Source: Devosia aquimaris (GTDB taxonomy: Bacteria; Pseudomonadota; Alphaproteobacteria; Rhizobiales; Devosiaceae). From it: a stretch of DNA of 64,000 nucleotides. The notes beneath the pieces are model-generated. The model ran no database searches. It worked only from the letters and a program-made list of their open reading frames with translations, and was not told the origin of the DNA. Positions within the stretch are counted from its first letter, which is position 1. Each line of letters opens with the position of its first letter. The stretch is from the NCBI RefSeq assembly GCF_020169335.1, contig NZ_JAIEZN010000002.1, positions 62,001-126,000 of the forward strand. Direction: 5' to 3'. Shown here piece by piece: positions 10,532 through 18,973 of this stretch. The position numbers were made by a program, and so were the translations under genes.

Positions 10532-11173
10532 TCAGCGCGCGGCCCAGTTGAGCCCGCGGCGCAGGATGGTGGCCATCTCCGGCACGGCGAATTCGGACGA
10601 GACATGGCCCAGCGCCGAATAGAACACCCGGCCGGCGCCATGCTTGCGCTTCCACACCACCGGCATGGTGACGCCATCGATCCAGCTGGCGTGCTCGCCG
10701 GTGAAGGTCGTGGTCGCCAGCACCTCGTTGGAGGGGTCGACATGCATGTAATATTGCTCGGAATGATAGGGGAAGCTGGACACCCCAGCCATCACCGGAT
10801 CATCGGGACGGGTGATGTCGACGCGATAGTCGATGATGTTGCCCGGATGGGACACCCACTGGCCACCCACCATGAACTGGTAGTCCACCGCATCGCGGAA
10901 GGCATCGCCCATGCCGCCATGGAAACCGCCCAGGCCAACGCCGCCCTCGACTGCCGCCGTCAGATTGGCGACTTCTTCCTTTTCGATCTTGCTCATGGTG
11001 AAGATCGGCACGATCAGGCTCAAGTCCTTGATCGCCGGATCGGCAAAGGCCTCGGTGGTGTCCTCCAGATAGACCTTGAAGCCGTCCTCTTCCAGCCAGC
11101 CCTTGATGATGCGGGCGCATTGCTCCGGCTCGTGGCCGCTCCAGCCGCCCCAGACAATCAGTGCTTCACGCAT
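10532..11173 (-). CDS. ThuA domain-containing protein
   Basis: A 213-residue ThuA-like protein (class I glutamine amidotransferase-like fold), a family found in rhizobial trehalose and other sugar utilisation loci. The N-terminal EALIVWGGWSGHEPEQ, the GGVGLGGFHGGMGDAF turn and the HPITRPDDPVM-like later region (DITRPDDPVMAGVSSFPYHSEQYY) fit the family. ATG 11173 is preceded by GAGGAG at good spacing and gives the usual N-terminus. It lies 54 bases downstream of the ROK regulator and is probably cotranscribed with it. The substrate is unknown and no sugar transporter is near. Confidence 0.82.
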   Translation of the reverse strand: MREALIVWGGWSGHEPEQCARIIKGWLEEDGFKVYLEDTTEAFADPAIKDLSLIVPIFTMSKIEKEEVANLTAAVEGGVGLGGFHGGMGDAFRDAVDYQFMVGGQWVSHPGNIIDYRVDITRPDDPVMAGVSSFPYHSEQYYMHVDPSNEVLATTTFTGEHASWIDGVTMPVVWKRKHGAGRVFYSALGHVSSEFAVPEMATILRRGLNWAAR

Positions 11174-11227
11174 GGCAATTCTCCTCAAAATATGCCCGTC
11201 CGGCGCAAATGCCGGACAGTGTGCTTG

Positions 11228-12439
11228 CTATTGTGCGGCCCGGCGTGCCGGACCGGTCGTGCCCCAGGGCGAACCATAGAGCTCGCCCAGCGCCACAGCT
11301 GCAGCGCCCCGGGCCCAGGTCTTGTCGTCGGCCTCGTCGATGACGATTTCGGCCAGTTGCGCCAGGGGCGCCGGAATGGCATTGGCGAAGGCCTGGCGCA
11401 GCGGCGCCAGCAGGTGCTCGCCCAGTGCCAGGGTCGAGCCAACCACAATCACCCGGTGTGGCGCAAACAGCGCCACCAGATTGGCCATGGCGATGCCCAG
11501 CGCCGCCCCGGCGCGGGCTGCCGCCGTGCGCAGCGCCTCATCGCCCGCCTCAATGGCGCGGCGCACCTGCACCATGCCCTGGCCCAGTTGCATGGCTTCC
11601 GCCATGCCCGGGTCATCATGGCTGCCGTTGACGATGGCCCGCTCGCTGGCGAGATCGGCGAGCTTGATGGCGTTGTCGCCACCGGCGCCCATGATCATGT
11701 CGCCCAGCGTCAGGCTGAGCCCCCGCGCGCCCCGGAACAGCTGCCCGCCGTGCATCACGCCCAGGCCCAGCGTCTCTTCGATGGCGACCAGCACGAAGTC
11801 ATCGAGATCGCGCGCCTGCCCGAACCAGTGCTCGGCCATGGTGATGGCATTGGCATCGCTCTCCACGATCGTGGCGATGCCCAGCCGGCTGGCGATGGCG
11901 GCATGCAGCGACACATCGGCGTCGCGCAGGACCCCGCTCGACAGCACCTTGCCGGTACCGTGCTCGATAATGCCCGGCAGCGACAGAGCAATGGTGTTGA
12001 TCTGATTGAGCCCCAGTCCGGCGTCGCGCACGCAGCGGCGCACGCCGTCTTCCACCAGATCGACAATGACCTCGGTGGGGAGGCGATCGACGCGCACCGG
12101 CAGCGTCAGATTGGCCAGCACATCGCCCTGGAAATTGGTGGCCACAAAGACGATGCGATTGGCGGCGAGCTTGGCCCCAACCACCCAGGCCGCTTCGGGA
12201 TTGAGCGCCAGCATGACACGTGGCCGCCCGCGCAGCGTCTGGCTGCGGATATCGCCCTCGTGCTGGACGGTGATCAGCCCATCATCGAGCAAAGACGCCG
12301 TGATCGCCGAAACCGTGGTCGCCGACAGATCCGTGCGCTCGCCAATCTCCACCCGGGCGATGGCGCCATGGCGACGGATGGTATCGAGCACAAGAAAGCG
12401 GTTGATCGCCCGCATCAGTTCGGGGTCGGCGGTCTTCAT
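11228..12439 (-). CDS. ROK family transcriptional regulator (NagC/XylR type), zinc motif missing
   Basis: A 403-residue ROK regulator. Residues about 10-75 form a winged helix (RVEIGERTDLSATTVSAITASLLDDGLI), and the rest is a sugar-kinase-like ROK domain with IALSLPGIIEHGTGKVL and VESDANAITMAEHWFG. The usual ROK zinc motif CxCGxxGC is absent: the expected place reads LGDMIMGAGGDNAIKLADLA with no cysteine, so zinc-dependent folding or ligand response may differ. A perfect 16-bp palindrome 26 bp upstream is the likely operator. It probably controls itself and the ThuA-like gene. Confidence 0.88.
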   Translation of the reverse strand: MKTADPELMRAINRFLVLDTIRRHGAIARVEIGERTDLSATTVSAITASLLDDGLITVQHEGDIRSQTLRGRPRVMLALNPEAAWVVGAKLAANRIVFVATNFQGDVLANLTLPVRVDRLPTEVIVDLVEDGVRRCVRDAGLGLNQINTIALSLPGIIEHGTGKVLSSGVLRDADVSLHAAIASRLGIATIVESDANAITMAEHWFGQARDLDDFVLVAIEETLGLGVMHGGQLFRGARGLSLTLGDMIMGAGGDNAIKLADLASERAIVNGSHDDPGMAEAMQLGQGMVQVRRAIEAGDEALRTAAARAGAALGIAMANLVALFAPHRVIVVGSTLALGEHLLAPLRQAFANAIPAPLAQLAEIVIDEADDKTWARGAAAVALGELYGSPWGTTGPARRAAQ

Positions 12440-12464
12440 GACGGCGGGGGCTCGCTGGGCGGGA

Positions 12465-12480
12465 CCCGATTTAAATCGGG
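12465..12480. promoter_or_regulatory. Perfect palindrome, probable ROK operator
   Basis: CCCGATTTAAATCGGG is a perfect 16-bp palindrome located 26 bp upstream of the ROK regulator start and about 165 bp from the divergent lipoprotein gene. AT-centred palindromes of this kind are typical for ROK repressor operators. Confidence 0.6.
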
Positions 12481-12646
12481 ATACAAATTAACTGGCGCAG
12501 TTGTAAAGCGAGGCCGCCGGGCAAGGCAAGGACAATTCGTGCCAGCGTTAAGGCATCTGCAGCCCGCACCCTTTAGCATGCGCCACCATGATTTGGCCTT
12601 GCTGCGCCCCTAACCGGCAGGCTCACCTTCGCATCAGGATTGCTCC

Positions 12647-13132
12647 ATGACCGTTTCGCGCCTCTTCCAGCCGGCCATTCTGCCCATCGCTGCCCTTGTT
12701 GCTGGGCTTACGCTCGCCGCTTGCTCCATGGGCGGCCCCAGCACGGGCGGCGCGCTCGCGCCGGCCCTGTCGGCCCGCATGGACCAGCCCGGCGCCCGGC
12801 TCGACGCCGACCAGGCCATCGGCATGATCAATGCGTTCCGCGCCACCCGTGGCGTGCCGCCCCTGACCCATGATGCAGGCCTGGACGGCACGGCCCAGGC
12901 TCTGGCCAATGAATATGCCAGCACCGGCACCCCGCCCAAGACGCCGCAGGAACTGGCCGGCATGAAGCTGAGCGCGGGCTATGCCACGTTTGCCGAGACC
13001 TTCTCGGGCTGGCGCAACAACCCCGCTGACGCGGCGGGCCTGACCACCAATGCCACCCGCGCCGGCATTGCTGCCACGTTCAGTGCCAGCTCCACCTATG
13101 GCACGCATTGGGTGCTGGTCCTTGACCGCTGA
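12647..13132 (+). CDS. CAP/SCP domain lipoprotein
   Basis: A 161-residue predicted lipoprotein. The signal peptide ends in the lipobox LAAC with Cys26, so it should be anchored to a membrane. The mature part matches the CAP (SCP/PR1) fold: DQAIGMINAFRATRGVPPLTHDAGLDGTAQ is the conserved first half, and THWVLVLDR the last strand. The canonical His and Glu cavity residues are only partly evident. Bacterial CAP proteins are extracytoplasmic and mostly uncharacterised. The stop overlaps the start of the TusA-like gene. Confidence 0.82.
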   Translation: MTVSRLFQPAILPIAALVAGLTLAACSMGGPSTGGALAPALSARMDQPGARLDADQAIGMINAFRATRGVPPLTHDAGLDGTAQALANEYASTGTPPKTPQELAGMKLSAGYATFAETFSGWRNNPADAAGLTTNATRAGIAATFSASSTYGTHWVLVLDR

Positions 13133-13343
13133 AACCATTGATGCACGCGGGCTGAAATGCCCGCTGCCTGTCTTGCGCATGGAAAAGCGCCTGGCGGCCC
13201 TGCCGCCGGGCCGCATGCTGACCGTGTTGGCCACCGACCCCATGGCCCGCATCGATATTCCGCTCTATTGCCGCCAGCATGGACATGACTGCACGCACAC
13301 CGTCGAAAACGACGTGCTGCGCTTCGACATCGTCAAGGGCTAG
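13122..13343 (+). CDS. TusA-type sulfurtransferase
   Basis: A 73-residue TusA-family protein with the hallmark DARGLKCPLPVLR, active Cys13. TusA relays sulfur from cysteine desulfurase for tRNA thiolation and other uses. No ATG precedes the motif in a sensible position; TTG 13122 is the best start and overlaps the lipoprotein stop by 11 bases, which suggests coupled translation. The C-terminal ENDVLRFDIVKG strand is as expected. A GTG or other upstream start cannot be excluded. Confidence 0.82.
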   Translation: MTAETIDARGLKCPLPVLRMEKRLAALPPGRMLTVLATDPMARIDIPLYCRQHGHDCTHTVENDVLRFDIVKG

Positions 13344-13405
13344 GCGCCCTTACCCAGGAAGCAATGTCCAGCTAGTCTGCCATTTTCCAATGGGAGGATT
13401 TCAGC

Positions 13406-13948
13406 ATGGCCAAGCTGGTCTTTGGGATGAACATGTCGCTCGATGGCTATGTGGACCACGACAAGTTCGGGCCCGACGCGACCCTGTTTCGGCACTTCAT
13501 CGAGCAGACCAAGACCCTGTCGGGCAGCCTCTATGGCCGCGGGCTCTATGAACTGATGGCCTATTGGGATGGAGATGACTGGAGCCAGGATTCCAACGCC
13601 ATGGACGACCTCCGCGCGTTTGCCCTGGCCTGGCGCGCCGTGCCGAAATGGGTGGTGTCGAACACGCTGACTACGCTGGGCCCCAACGCGTCATTCCTGC
13701 GCGGCGATCTGGCGACCGCGGTGCGTGACCTCAAGGGCAGGACCGATGGCGTGATCGAGGTGGGCGGCACCAAGCTGGCGCGGAGCCTTGCCGAACTCGG
13801 CCTGATCGATGAGTACCAGCTCTATGTGCACCCGGTGGTGCTGGGCAGCGGCACGCCATTCTTCGCCGGCTTTCGCCCAAAGCTCCGTCTCGTCAGCCAC
13901 GAGCGCATTGGCGACAGCTATCTGCGGCTGGTCTACGCACCGGCCTAG
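13406..13948 (+). CDS. Dihydrofolate reductase-family protein (RibD C-terminal domain)
   Basis: A 180-residue stand-alone RibD_C/DHFR-like reductase. Typical features are LVFGMNMSLDGYVD at the N-terminus, YGRGLYELMAYW near 46 and GGTKLARSLAELGLIDEYQLYVHPVVLGSG near 118-147. These small proteins are widespread and usually bind NADPH, but the substrate is rarely known. It has an AGGA ribosome site upstream. It ends immediately against the carboxypeptidase gene on the other strand, with stops adjacent. Confidence 0.85.
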   Translation: MAKLVFGMNMSLDGYVDHDKFGPDATLFRHFIEQTKTLSGSLYGRGLYELMAYWDGDDWSQDSNAMDDLRAFALAWRAVPKWVVSNTLTTLGPNASFLRGDLATAVRDLKGRTDGVIEVGGTKLARSLAELGLIDEYQLYVHPVVLGSGTPFFAGFRPKLRLVSHERIGDSYLRLVYAPA

Positions 13949-15106
13949 CTAGAGATTGGCTGGCCGTGGTCGCGGAAAAGGCACGGTCGGGTCACCCACC
14001 ACCGGCGTAATGCCCGGTCGCAGGTCGCCGCCCAGGGACGCTGCCGCGACCGGCGCAGCGAACTGCGGCACATGCGGCGGACGCGGGCGCGGCAGGCTGA
14101 CCCCGGTGGCCAGACGGCCAAGATCGGTCGCCACATAGCTGCGCGGCGCCACCACGTCATTGAGATAGCTCGGCTGGCCTTTCATACCCATGGGGAAGGC
14201 GGCCTGCTGCGCCTCGACATAGGCCTTGGCCCCCTTGCCGCAGATCAGCGGCGTCATGTCGACGGGAGGCACGCCAGGATTGTCGGCCAGGGTCAGCACG
14301 GTCTGCCCGGTGGGCCGGGCGGAGCCGGACAAGCCCTTGAGCACAAGCTCGGCCGTGCGTTCGTTGCGCTCGCGCGCAGACGAGCCCCCCAGAACCACTG
14401 CCAGCAGCCGCCGGCCATTGCGCTCGACCGTCACCACCATGTTCAGGCCCGAGGCGCAGACATAGCCGGTCTTCATGCCCGTGGTGCCGGCAAAGCTGGT
14501 CAGCAGCTCATTGTTTGATTCCAGCTTTGCCTTGCCCAGCTGCACGACTTCCGTGCCGAACATGGGCATGTATTCCGGAAAGCTCTGCTGGATATAGAGC
14601 GCCAGCACCGCCAGGTCGCGGGCGGACGTGTATTGCCCGGGATCGTGCAGCCCGTTGGGATTGGTGAAACGGGTGGCATTCAGGCCCATGCGGGCGGCCA
14701 CGTCGTTCATCTTGGCAACAAAGCCCGCCTCATCCCCACCGATGGTCTCGGCAATGGCCATCGCCACGTCATTGGCCGATTTGACCAGCATGACATAGAG
14801 CGCATCCTTGAGCGTGAGCGCGCTGCCCACCGGCAGGCCCGACTTGGATGGCGCCTGGTTCACCGCCTTCTTGGACAGGATCACCGGGGTATCGAGCGTC
14901 ACCGTGCCCTTGGCGATCTCCTCAAAGGCGACATAGGCCGTCATCATCTTGGTCAAGGATGCCGGATGCCAGGGCTGCCCGGCATCTTCGGCATGCAGAA
15001 CCGCCAGATTGTCCATATCCACCAGCAGCATCGGGTTGGCGGCAACCCGCCCCAGGGCCAGGCAACTGAGAGCGAGGACGAGCACGAGGCGGCGGACAAA
15101 CGACAA
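13949..15106 (-). CDS. D-alanyl-D-alanine carboxypeptidase (DacA/PBP5-6 family)
   Basis: A 385-residue low-molecular-weight penicillin-binding protein that trims the terminal D-Ala from murein pentapeptide in the periplasm. The three active-site boxes are all visible: SLTK at 50-53, SAN at 110-112 and KTG at 212-214. A signal peptide covers residues 1-23 (ending VAA). The start is TTG, with GGAG 7 bases upstream. The region after residue 300 is Pro/Arg-rich (SLPRPRPPHVPQF, VPFPRPRPANL) and lacks the usual amphipathic membrane anchor, so membrane attachment is uncertain. It is divergent from the thermonuclease gene. Confidence 0.92.
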   Translation of the reverse strand: MSFVRRLVLVLALSCLALGRVAANPMLLVDMDNLAVLHAEDAGQPWHPASLTKMMTAYVAFEEIAKGTVTLDTPVILSKKAVNQAPSKSGLPVGSALTLKDALYVMLVKSANDVAMAIAETIGGDEAGFVAKMNDVAARMGLNATRFTNPNGLHDPGQYTSARDLAVLALYIQQSFPEYMPMFGTEVVQLGKAKLESNNELLTSFAGTTGMKTGYVCASGLNMVVTVERNGRRLLAVVLGGSSARERNERTAELVLKGLSGSARPTGQTVLTLADNPGVPPVDMTPLICGKGAKAYVEAQQAAFPMGMKGQPSYLNDVVAPRSYVATDLGRLATGVSLPRPRPPHVPQFAAPVAAASLGGDLRPGITPVVGDPTVPFPRPRPANL

Positions 15107-15269
15107 GGGGCGGCTCCGGCAGGACTGCAGGGTGATCGGGAAACAGCGCCCTCATACCAGCGCCGGGGCCCCGGCTCAAGGAAAGCCGGACCGGCTGACA
15201 GGCTTTTGAACCCATCACGGAAACGCGATCCCTTCCGCATCGTAATGATTTTTTGCCGCATTGTGGTGC

Positions 15270-16109
15270 ATGGTGAACGAAATCTCTCCGGGACCTGATT
15301 TGCTCAAGACAACCCTCGCTCACCTCGCCACGCTGGCCATGCTGTCGTCTGTGTCGGCCGCGGCATCAGCATGCCAGGACCTGACCATGGCCCAGGGTGG
15401 CCAGGTGGTGCAGGTGACCGATGGCGACACCATTGTGCTCAATGATGGCCGCATCATCCGCATGATCGGCACCCAGGCGCCCAAGCTCGCGCTGGGCCGC
15501 GAGGATTTCGACACCTGGCCGCAGGCGGAGCAGTCCAAACAGGCGCTCGCCGATCTGGTGCTGGGCAAGGATGTGCAGCTGGGCTTCGGTGGCGAACGGG
15601 AGGACCGGCACGGCCGTGTCCTCGCCCATGTGATGGTGCAGACCCCCGATGGCACGCTTTGGGCCCAGCAGGCCATGGTCGCCGCCGGCCTGGCCCGGGT
15701 CTATTCCTTTCCAGACAATCGGAAATGTCTCGATTTGTTGTTCGCGGCCGAAGGCCGCGCCCGCGTGTCCGGACTTGGCATCTGGAGCGATCCCTATTAC
15801 AGCGTTCGCTTGGCGGACCAGCCTGCGGCCCTGTTGGCGCGGGTGGGACATTATGAGCTTGTCGAAGGGCGCATCTTGAAAGCCGAGAACCGTGGCGGGC
15901 GGGTCTATTTCAATTTCGGCCGGTCCTGGAAGCAGGATTTCACCGCCGTCATGGAGGCGCCTGCGCTTCGGCTGTTTGTCGCAGACGGGCGCGACCCGCT
16001 GGTGCTCGAAGGCGCCCTGGTGCGCATAAGAGGATGGGTGGATGACCGGGATGGTCCACGCATCGAGATCACCCATCCCGAACAGATCGAGGTTCTGGCA
16101 ACGCGATGA
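15270..16109 (+). CDS. Thermonuclease (SNase-like) family protein
   Basis: A protein of about 279 residues with a staphylococcal-nuclease-like domain: VTDGDTIVLNDGRIIRMIG carries the Asp pair, and GEREDRHGRVLAHVMV the catalytic Glu/Arg region. A hydrophobic stretch ending AAASA looks like a signal peptide, so it is probably exported. ATG 15270 is used; the TTG at 15300 would place the signal peptide at the N-terminus and is a good alternative. The C-terminal 110 residues extend beyond the nuclease domain and have no assigned function. It overlaps the protease gene by four bases (ATGA). Confidence 0.82.
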   Translation: MVNEISPGPDLLKTTLAHLATLAMLSSVSAAASACQDLTMAQGGQVVQVTDGDTIVLNDGRIIRMIGTQAPKLALGREDFDTWPQAEQSKQALADLVLGKDVQLGFGGEREDRHGRVLAHVMVQTPDGTLWAQQAMVAAGLARVYSFPDNRKCLDLLFAAEGRARVSGLGIWSDPYYSVRLADQPAALLARVGHYELVEGRILKAENRGGRVYFNFGRSWKQDFTAVMEAPALRLFVADGRDPLVLEGALVRIRGWVDDRDGPRIEITHPEQIEVLATR

Positions 16110-17593
16110 CGGTCCAGAAGTACATTGCCAAGAATTTTGTCCGCGGCCTGCGCAGCGGTGGCCTGGCCGTTTCGCTGCTGGCCCTGTCGGCCTGCACGAC
16201 ACTGACCAGTTCCAACATTGCCGTCAGCACCACCGGCGACAAGCCGGCCCCGCTGGTGGTTACCCAGGGCACCGACGACGCCTCCATCGGCAGCCGCGAG
16301 CATCCGCGCATCATTGCGGCCTATGGTGGCGTCTATTCCGATCGCCCCGCCGAGATCATGGTGGCCCGGATCGTTGGCCGGCTGCTGGCTGCGGCCGACC
16401 AACCCAATGCCCAGTTCCAGGTGACCATTCTGGACACCTCCGAGGTCAACGCCTTCGCCCTGCCGGGCGGCTACATCTATGTGACGCGCGGCATCCTGGC
16501 CCTGGCCAGCGACACCAGCGAACTGGCCGCCGTGCTGGCGCACGAGATCGCCCACGTCACGCTGCGCCATGCCCGCGCGCGCACGGACCGCACCCGCACC
16601 ACCGAAATCGTGGACCGCGTCATCACCGGCGTGTTCGGCGGCGACACCTCGACCGATGCCACCGCCAACCGCACCCGCCAGTCCATGGCCTCGTTTGGCC
16701 AGCAGCAGGAGCTCGAGGCCGACCGCGAGGGCATCAAATATGCTGGCAAGGCGGGATATGATCCGCAGGCCGCGGCCCGCTTCCTCAGCGTCATGAGCCG
16801 CTTTGCCACCTTCTCCGCCGGCTCGGGCAGCAATCAGGAAGGGTTCCTGTCCTCCCATCCCTCGACACCGGCGCGCATCCAGAAGGCCATCGAGACCGCC
16901 CGCACCATGTTCGGCCAGAATACGGCCGGCGAAGTGGATCGCGACGGCTACCTGGCGTCCATCGCGGGCCTGACCTTCGGCGACAGCCCCTCGCAGGGCT
17001 CCATCATTGGCCGCCGCTTCATCAATCCGGGCGCCAAGTTCACCTTCACCGTGCCGCAGGGCTATACATTGCAGAGCGCCCAGAGCGCCGTGGTGGGCGT
17101 GGCCGGGGACGGCGAGGCCGTGCGCTTTGACAGCGCCGACGTCCAGGCCAATGTGAGCCTGACCGATTATCTCAAATCCGGCTGGATCGCCGGCCTCAAG
17201 GCGGACAGCGTCACCAGCCGGACGGTCAACGGCATGGAAATGGCCAGCGGCCTGGCCCAGACCGACCAGTGGTTCTTCCGCGTTGCGGTGATGCGGCTCA
17301 ATGGCCAGGTCTATCGCTTCATCTTTGCCGCCAAGTCCGACAGCCAGCGTTTTGCCCAGGGCGCGGCCGCCACGATCGAGAGCTTCCGCCCCACCACGTC
17401 TGCCGACATGGCAGCGATCCGCAAGGTGGCCGTGACAGTCGTCACCGCCCGGCCGGGCGACACAGCCGATTCCCTGGCCAAGCGCATGGCCTCGCTCAGC
17501 CGCGGCACCGAATTGTTCTACATCATCAACGACCTCTACCCCGGCGACCCCGTGGTGCCAGGGGAGAAATACAAGATCGTCGCCCTGCAATAG
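16106..17593 (+). CDS. M48 family metalloprotease, BepA/YfgC-like lipoprotein
   Basis: A 495-residue periplasmic zinc protease. The signal peptide ends in LLALSAC (lipobox), and the zinc motif HEIAH is at 146-150, with the third-ligand region ELEADREG near 202-209. The middle matches the BepA class that maintains outer-membrane proteins. E. coli BepA continues into TPR repeats; here the C-terminal 55 residues instead resemble a LysM-like unit (ARPGDTADSLAKRMA and YPGDPVVPGEKYKIV). It is coupled to the thermonuclease gene by an ATGA overlap. Confidence 0.88.
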   Translation: MTVQKYIAKNFVRGLRSGGLAVSLLALSACTTLTSSNIAVSTTGDKPAPLVVTQGTDDASIGSREHPRIIAAYGGVYSDRPAEIMVARIVGRLLAAADQPNAQFQVTILDTSEVNAFALPGGYIYVTRGILALASDTSELAAVLAHEIAHVTLRHARARTDRTRTTEIVDRVITGVFGGDTSTDATANRTRQSMASFGQQQELEADREGIKYAGKAGYDPQAAARFLSVMSRFATFSAGSGSNQEGFLSSHPSTPARIQKAIETARTMFGQNTAGEVDRDGYLASIAGLTFGDSPSQGSIIGRRFINPGAKFTFTVPQGYTLQSAQSAVVGVAGDGEAVRFDSADVQANVSLTDYLKSGWIAGLKADSVTSRTVNGMEMASGLAQTDQWFFRVAVMRLNGQVYRFIFAAKSDSQRFAQGAAATIESFRPTTSADMAAIRKVAVTVVTARPGDTADSLAKRMASLSRGTELFYIINDLYPGDPVVPGEKYKIVALQ

Positions 17594-17606
17594 GCCGGCG
17601 CTTCTG

Positions 17607-17795
17607 CTAGTTGATATTGCCCGACTTGTTGTCGAGTGTTTCGGCAACACCGGAATTGAACAGGCCGGTCACGCTGTTGCCGAGCGCCACGAAGGTGCCG
17701 ATGATCGCGATGCCGATCAGCATGCCCAACAGGGCATATTCGATCGCCGTTGCACCATCTTCGGCGCGCAAGAACGCCCTGACTGTCGATTTCAC
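17607..17795 (-). CDS. Flp family type IVb pilin
   Basis: A 62-residue Flp/Fap pilin precursor. It has a short basic leader, then the class-defining FLRAEDGATAIEYALLGMLIGIAIIGTF, where the prepilin peptidase cleaves before the Glu-Tyr pair, and a single hydrophobic helix. GTG 17795 is chosen for normal pilin length. It lies 26 bp downstream of mutT on the same strand. No cpa/tad assembly genes are in the window, so it depends on a locus elsewhere or is an orphan. Confidence 0.88.
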   Translation of the reverse strand: MKSTVRAFLRAEDGATAIEYALLGMLIGIAIIGTFVALGNSVTGLFNSGVAETLDNKSGNIN

Positions 17796-17821
17796 CGTGC
17801 GCCCCCGCGTACCGTTCTGTC

Positions 17822-18226
17822 CTAGAGCAGATCGCACAATGCGGCGATCAACGGCTCATCGGCCGGTGGCATGGCATAATCACGAAGGGACTGCGGCCGC
17901 ACCCATTTAAGCGCAGCATGCTCGCGGTTCTGCGGCGCCCCCTGCCACTTCCGACAGACATAGAGTGGCATCAACAGGTGAAATTTCTCATAAGAGTGGC
18001 TCGCAAACGAGAGCGGCGCCAGGCAGGCGGCCTGCGTCTGGATGCCCAACTCCTCTTCAAGCTCGCGCATGAGCGCGGCTTCCGGACTCTCGCCCGGCTC
18101 GATCTTGCCGCCCGGAAATTCCCAGAGGCCGGCGAGGGACTTGCCCTCGGGCCGCTGCGCAATGAGCACGCGCCGGTCTGCGTCCACCAAGGCGCAGGCC
18201 ACCACGACAAGCAGGGACTGGGTCAT
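17822..18226 (-). CDS. mutT: NUDIX hydrolase, 8-oxo-dGTP diphosphatase
   Basis: A 134-residue MutT. The Nudix box GGKIEPGESPEAALMRELEE begins near residue 38 and continues ELGI, with all catalytic residues. It removes oxidised dGTP from the nucleotide pool. The preceding LLVVVACALVDADRRVLIAQRP and LAGLWEFPGGK are standard MutT segments. It overlaps the upstream GNAT gene by four bases, in the common alphaproteobacterial order argJ-GNAT-mutT. Confidence 0.92.
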   Translation of the reverse strand: MTQSLLVVVACALVDADRRVLIAQRPEGKSLAGLWEFPGGKIEPGESPEAALMRELEEELGIQTQAACLAPLSFASHSYEKFHLLMPLYVCRKWQGAPQNREHAALKWVRPQSLRDYAMPPADEPLIAALCDLL

Positions 18227-18972
18227 GCGCTCTCCGGGGATCGATAGTGGTAGTCGTACTGGTGCACATAGCCCAGACCGCGGTAGAGCGCCTGCGCGCC
18301 CAGATTGTCGGCCTGCACATTGAGCATGGCATGGCGCGCGCCGTTGGCATGCCCCCAGGCGAGGCCTGCGCGCATCATGGCAGCACCATAGCCCTTGCGC
18401 CGCTGGCCCGGGTCGGTGACCACATTGCCGGCCACCACAATGCCGTCGGCAAGGGTCATGATGGCCGAGGCCACCGGCGCACCCGACCCATCGCGCAGCA
18501 CAATGCCGCGCGCCGGTGTATCGAGGGCGGCCAGAAGCGCGGTGAGCCCGGCCAGGCGGCGATCATCATAGTCGGCCAATTTGCGCTGCACGGACAGAAA
18601 CGCGGGGTCGAAGGCGTCGTAGTCGCTGCCGCGCGGATCGGTCTCGACGCGGTCCAGCGGCATGGCGAAAACATAGCTATGGTCATAGGCCCGCCAGCCC
18701 AGCGCATCGAGCGCGGACAGTGTCTGCGGCCCGGTGAGCGGGGTAACGCGGAACACCGGCGTCAGCCCGCGGGCAAGGAACCAGTCGGCGGCCGCCAGAA
18801 TGCGGTCGCGTGCATTCTCGTCATCGGCTGGATCCAGGCATTGCACGGAATTGGCGCGCTTGGTGTAGCCATTGGCAGCGCGGCGCACCCAGGCGCCATC
18901 CCATTCCACCTCGATGCCGGGCCAGGCTGCCAGCCCGCTCCGCTCAAGGCCAGCCACATCGGGCAAACCCAT
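18223..18972 (-). CDS. GNAT family N-acetyltransferase between argJ and mutT
   Basis: A 249-residue acetyltransferase. The C-terminal half has the acetyl-CoA site (VVTDPGQRRKGYGAAMM near 183-199) and ends in QALYRGLGYVHQYDYHYR. The N-terminal half is a second, GNAT-like region seen in this conserved argJ neighbour. The ATG at 18972 follows argJ by one base and its GGAG lies inside argJ, so it is translationally coupled. Its substrate is unknown; an arginine-pathway role is only suggested by position. Confidence 0.85.
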   Translation of the reverse strand: MGLPDVAGLERSGLAAWPGIEVEWDGAWVRRAANGYTKRANSVQCLDPADDENARDRILAAADWFLARGLTPVFRVTPLTGPQTLSALDALGWRAYDHSYVFAMPLDRVETDPRGSDYDAFDPAFLSVQRKLADYDDRRLAGLTALLAALDTPARGIVLRDGSGAPVASAIMTLADGIVVAGNVVTDPGQRRKGYGAAMMRAGLAWGHANGARHAMLNVQADNLGAQALYRGLGYVHQYDYHYRSPESA

Positions 18973-18973
18973 G

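Noticed and set aside
10604..12613. A 669-codon + strand frame across the ThuA-like and ROK genes
   Set aside because: No family similarity, His/Arg-rich, and it opposes two clear genes.
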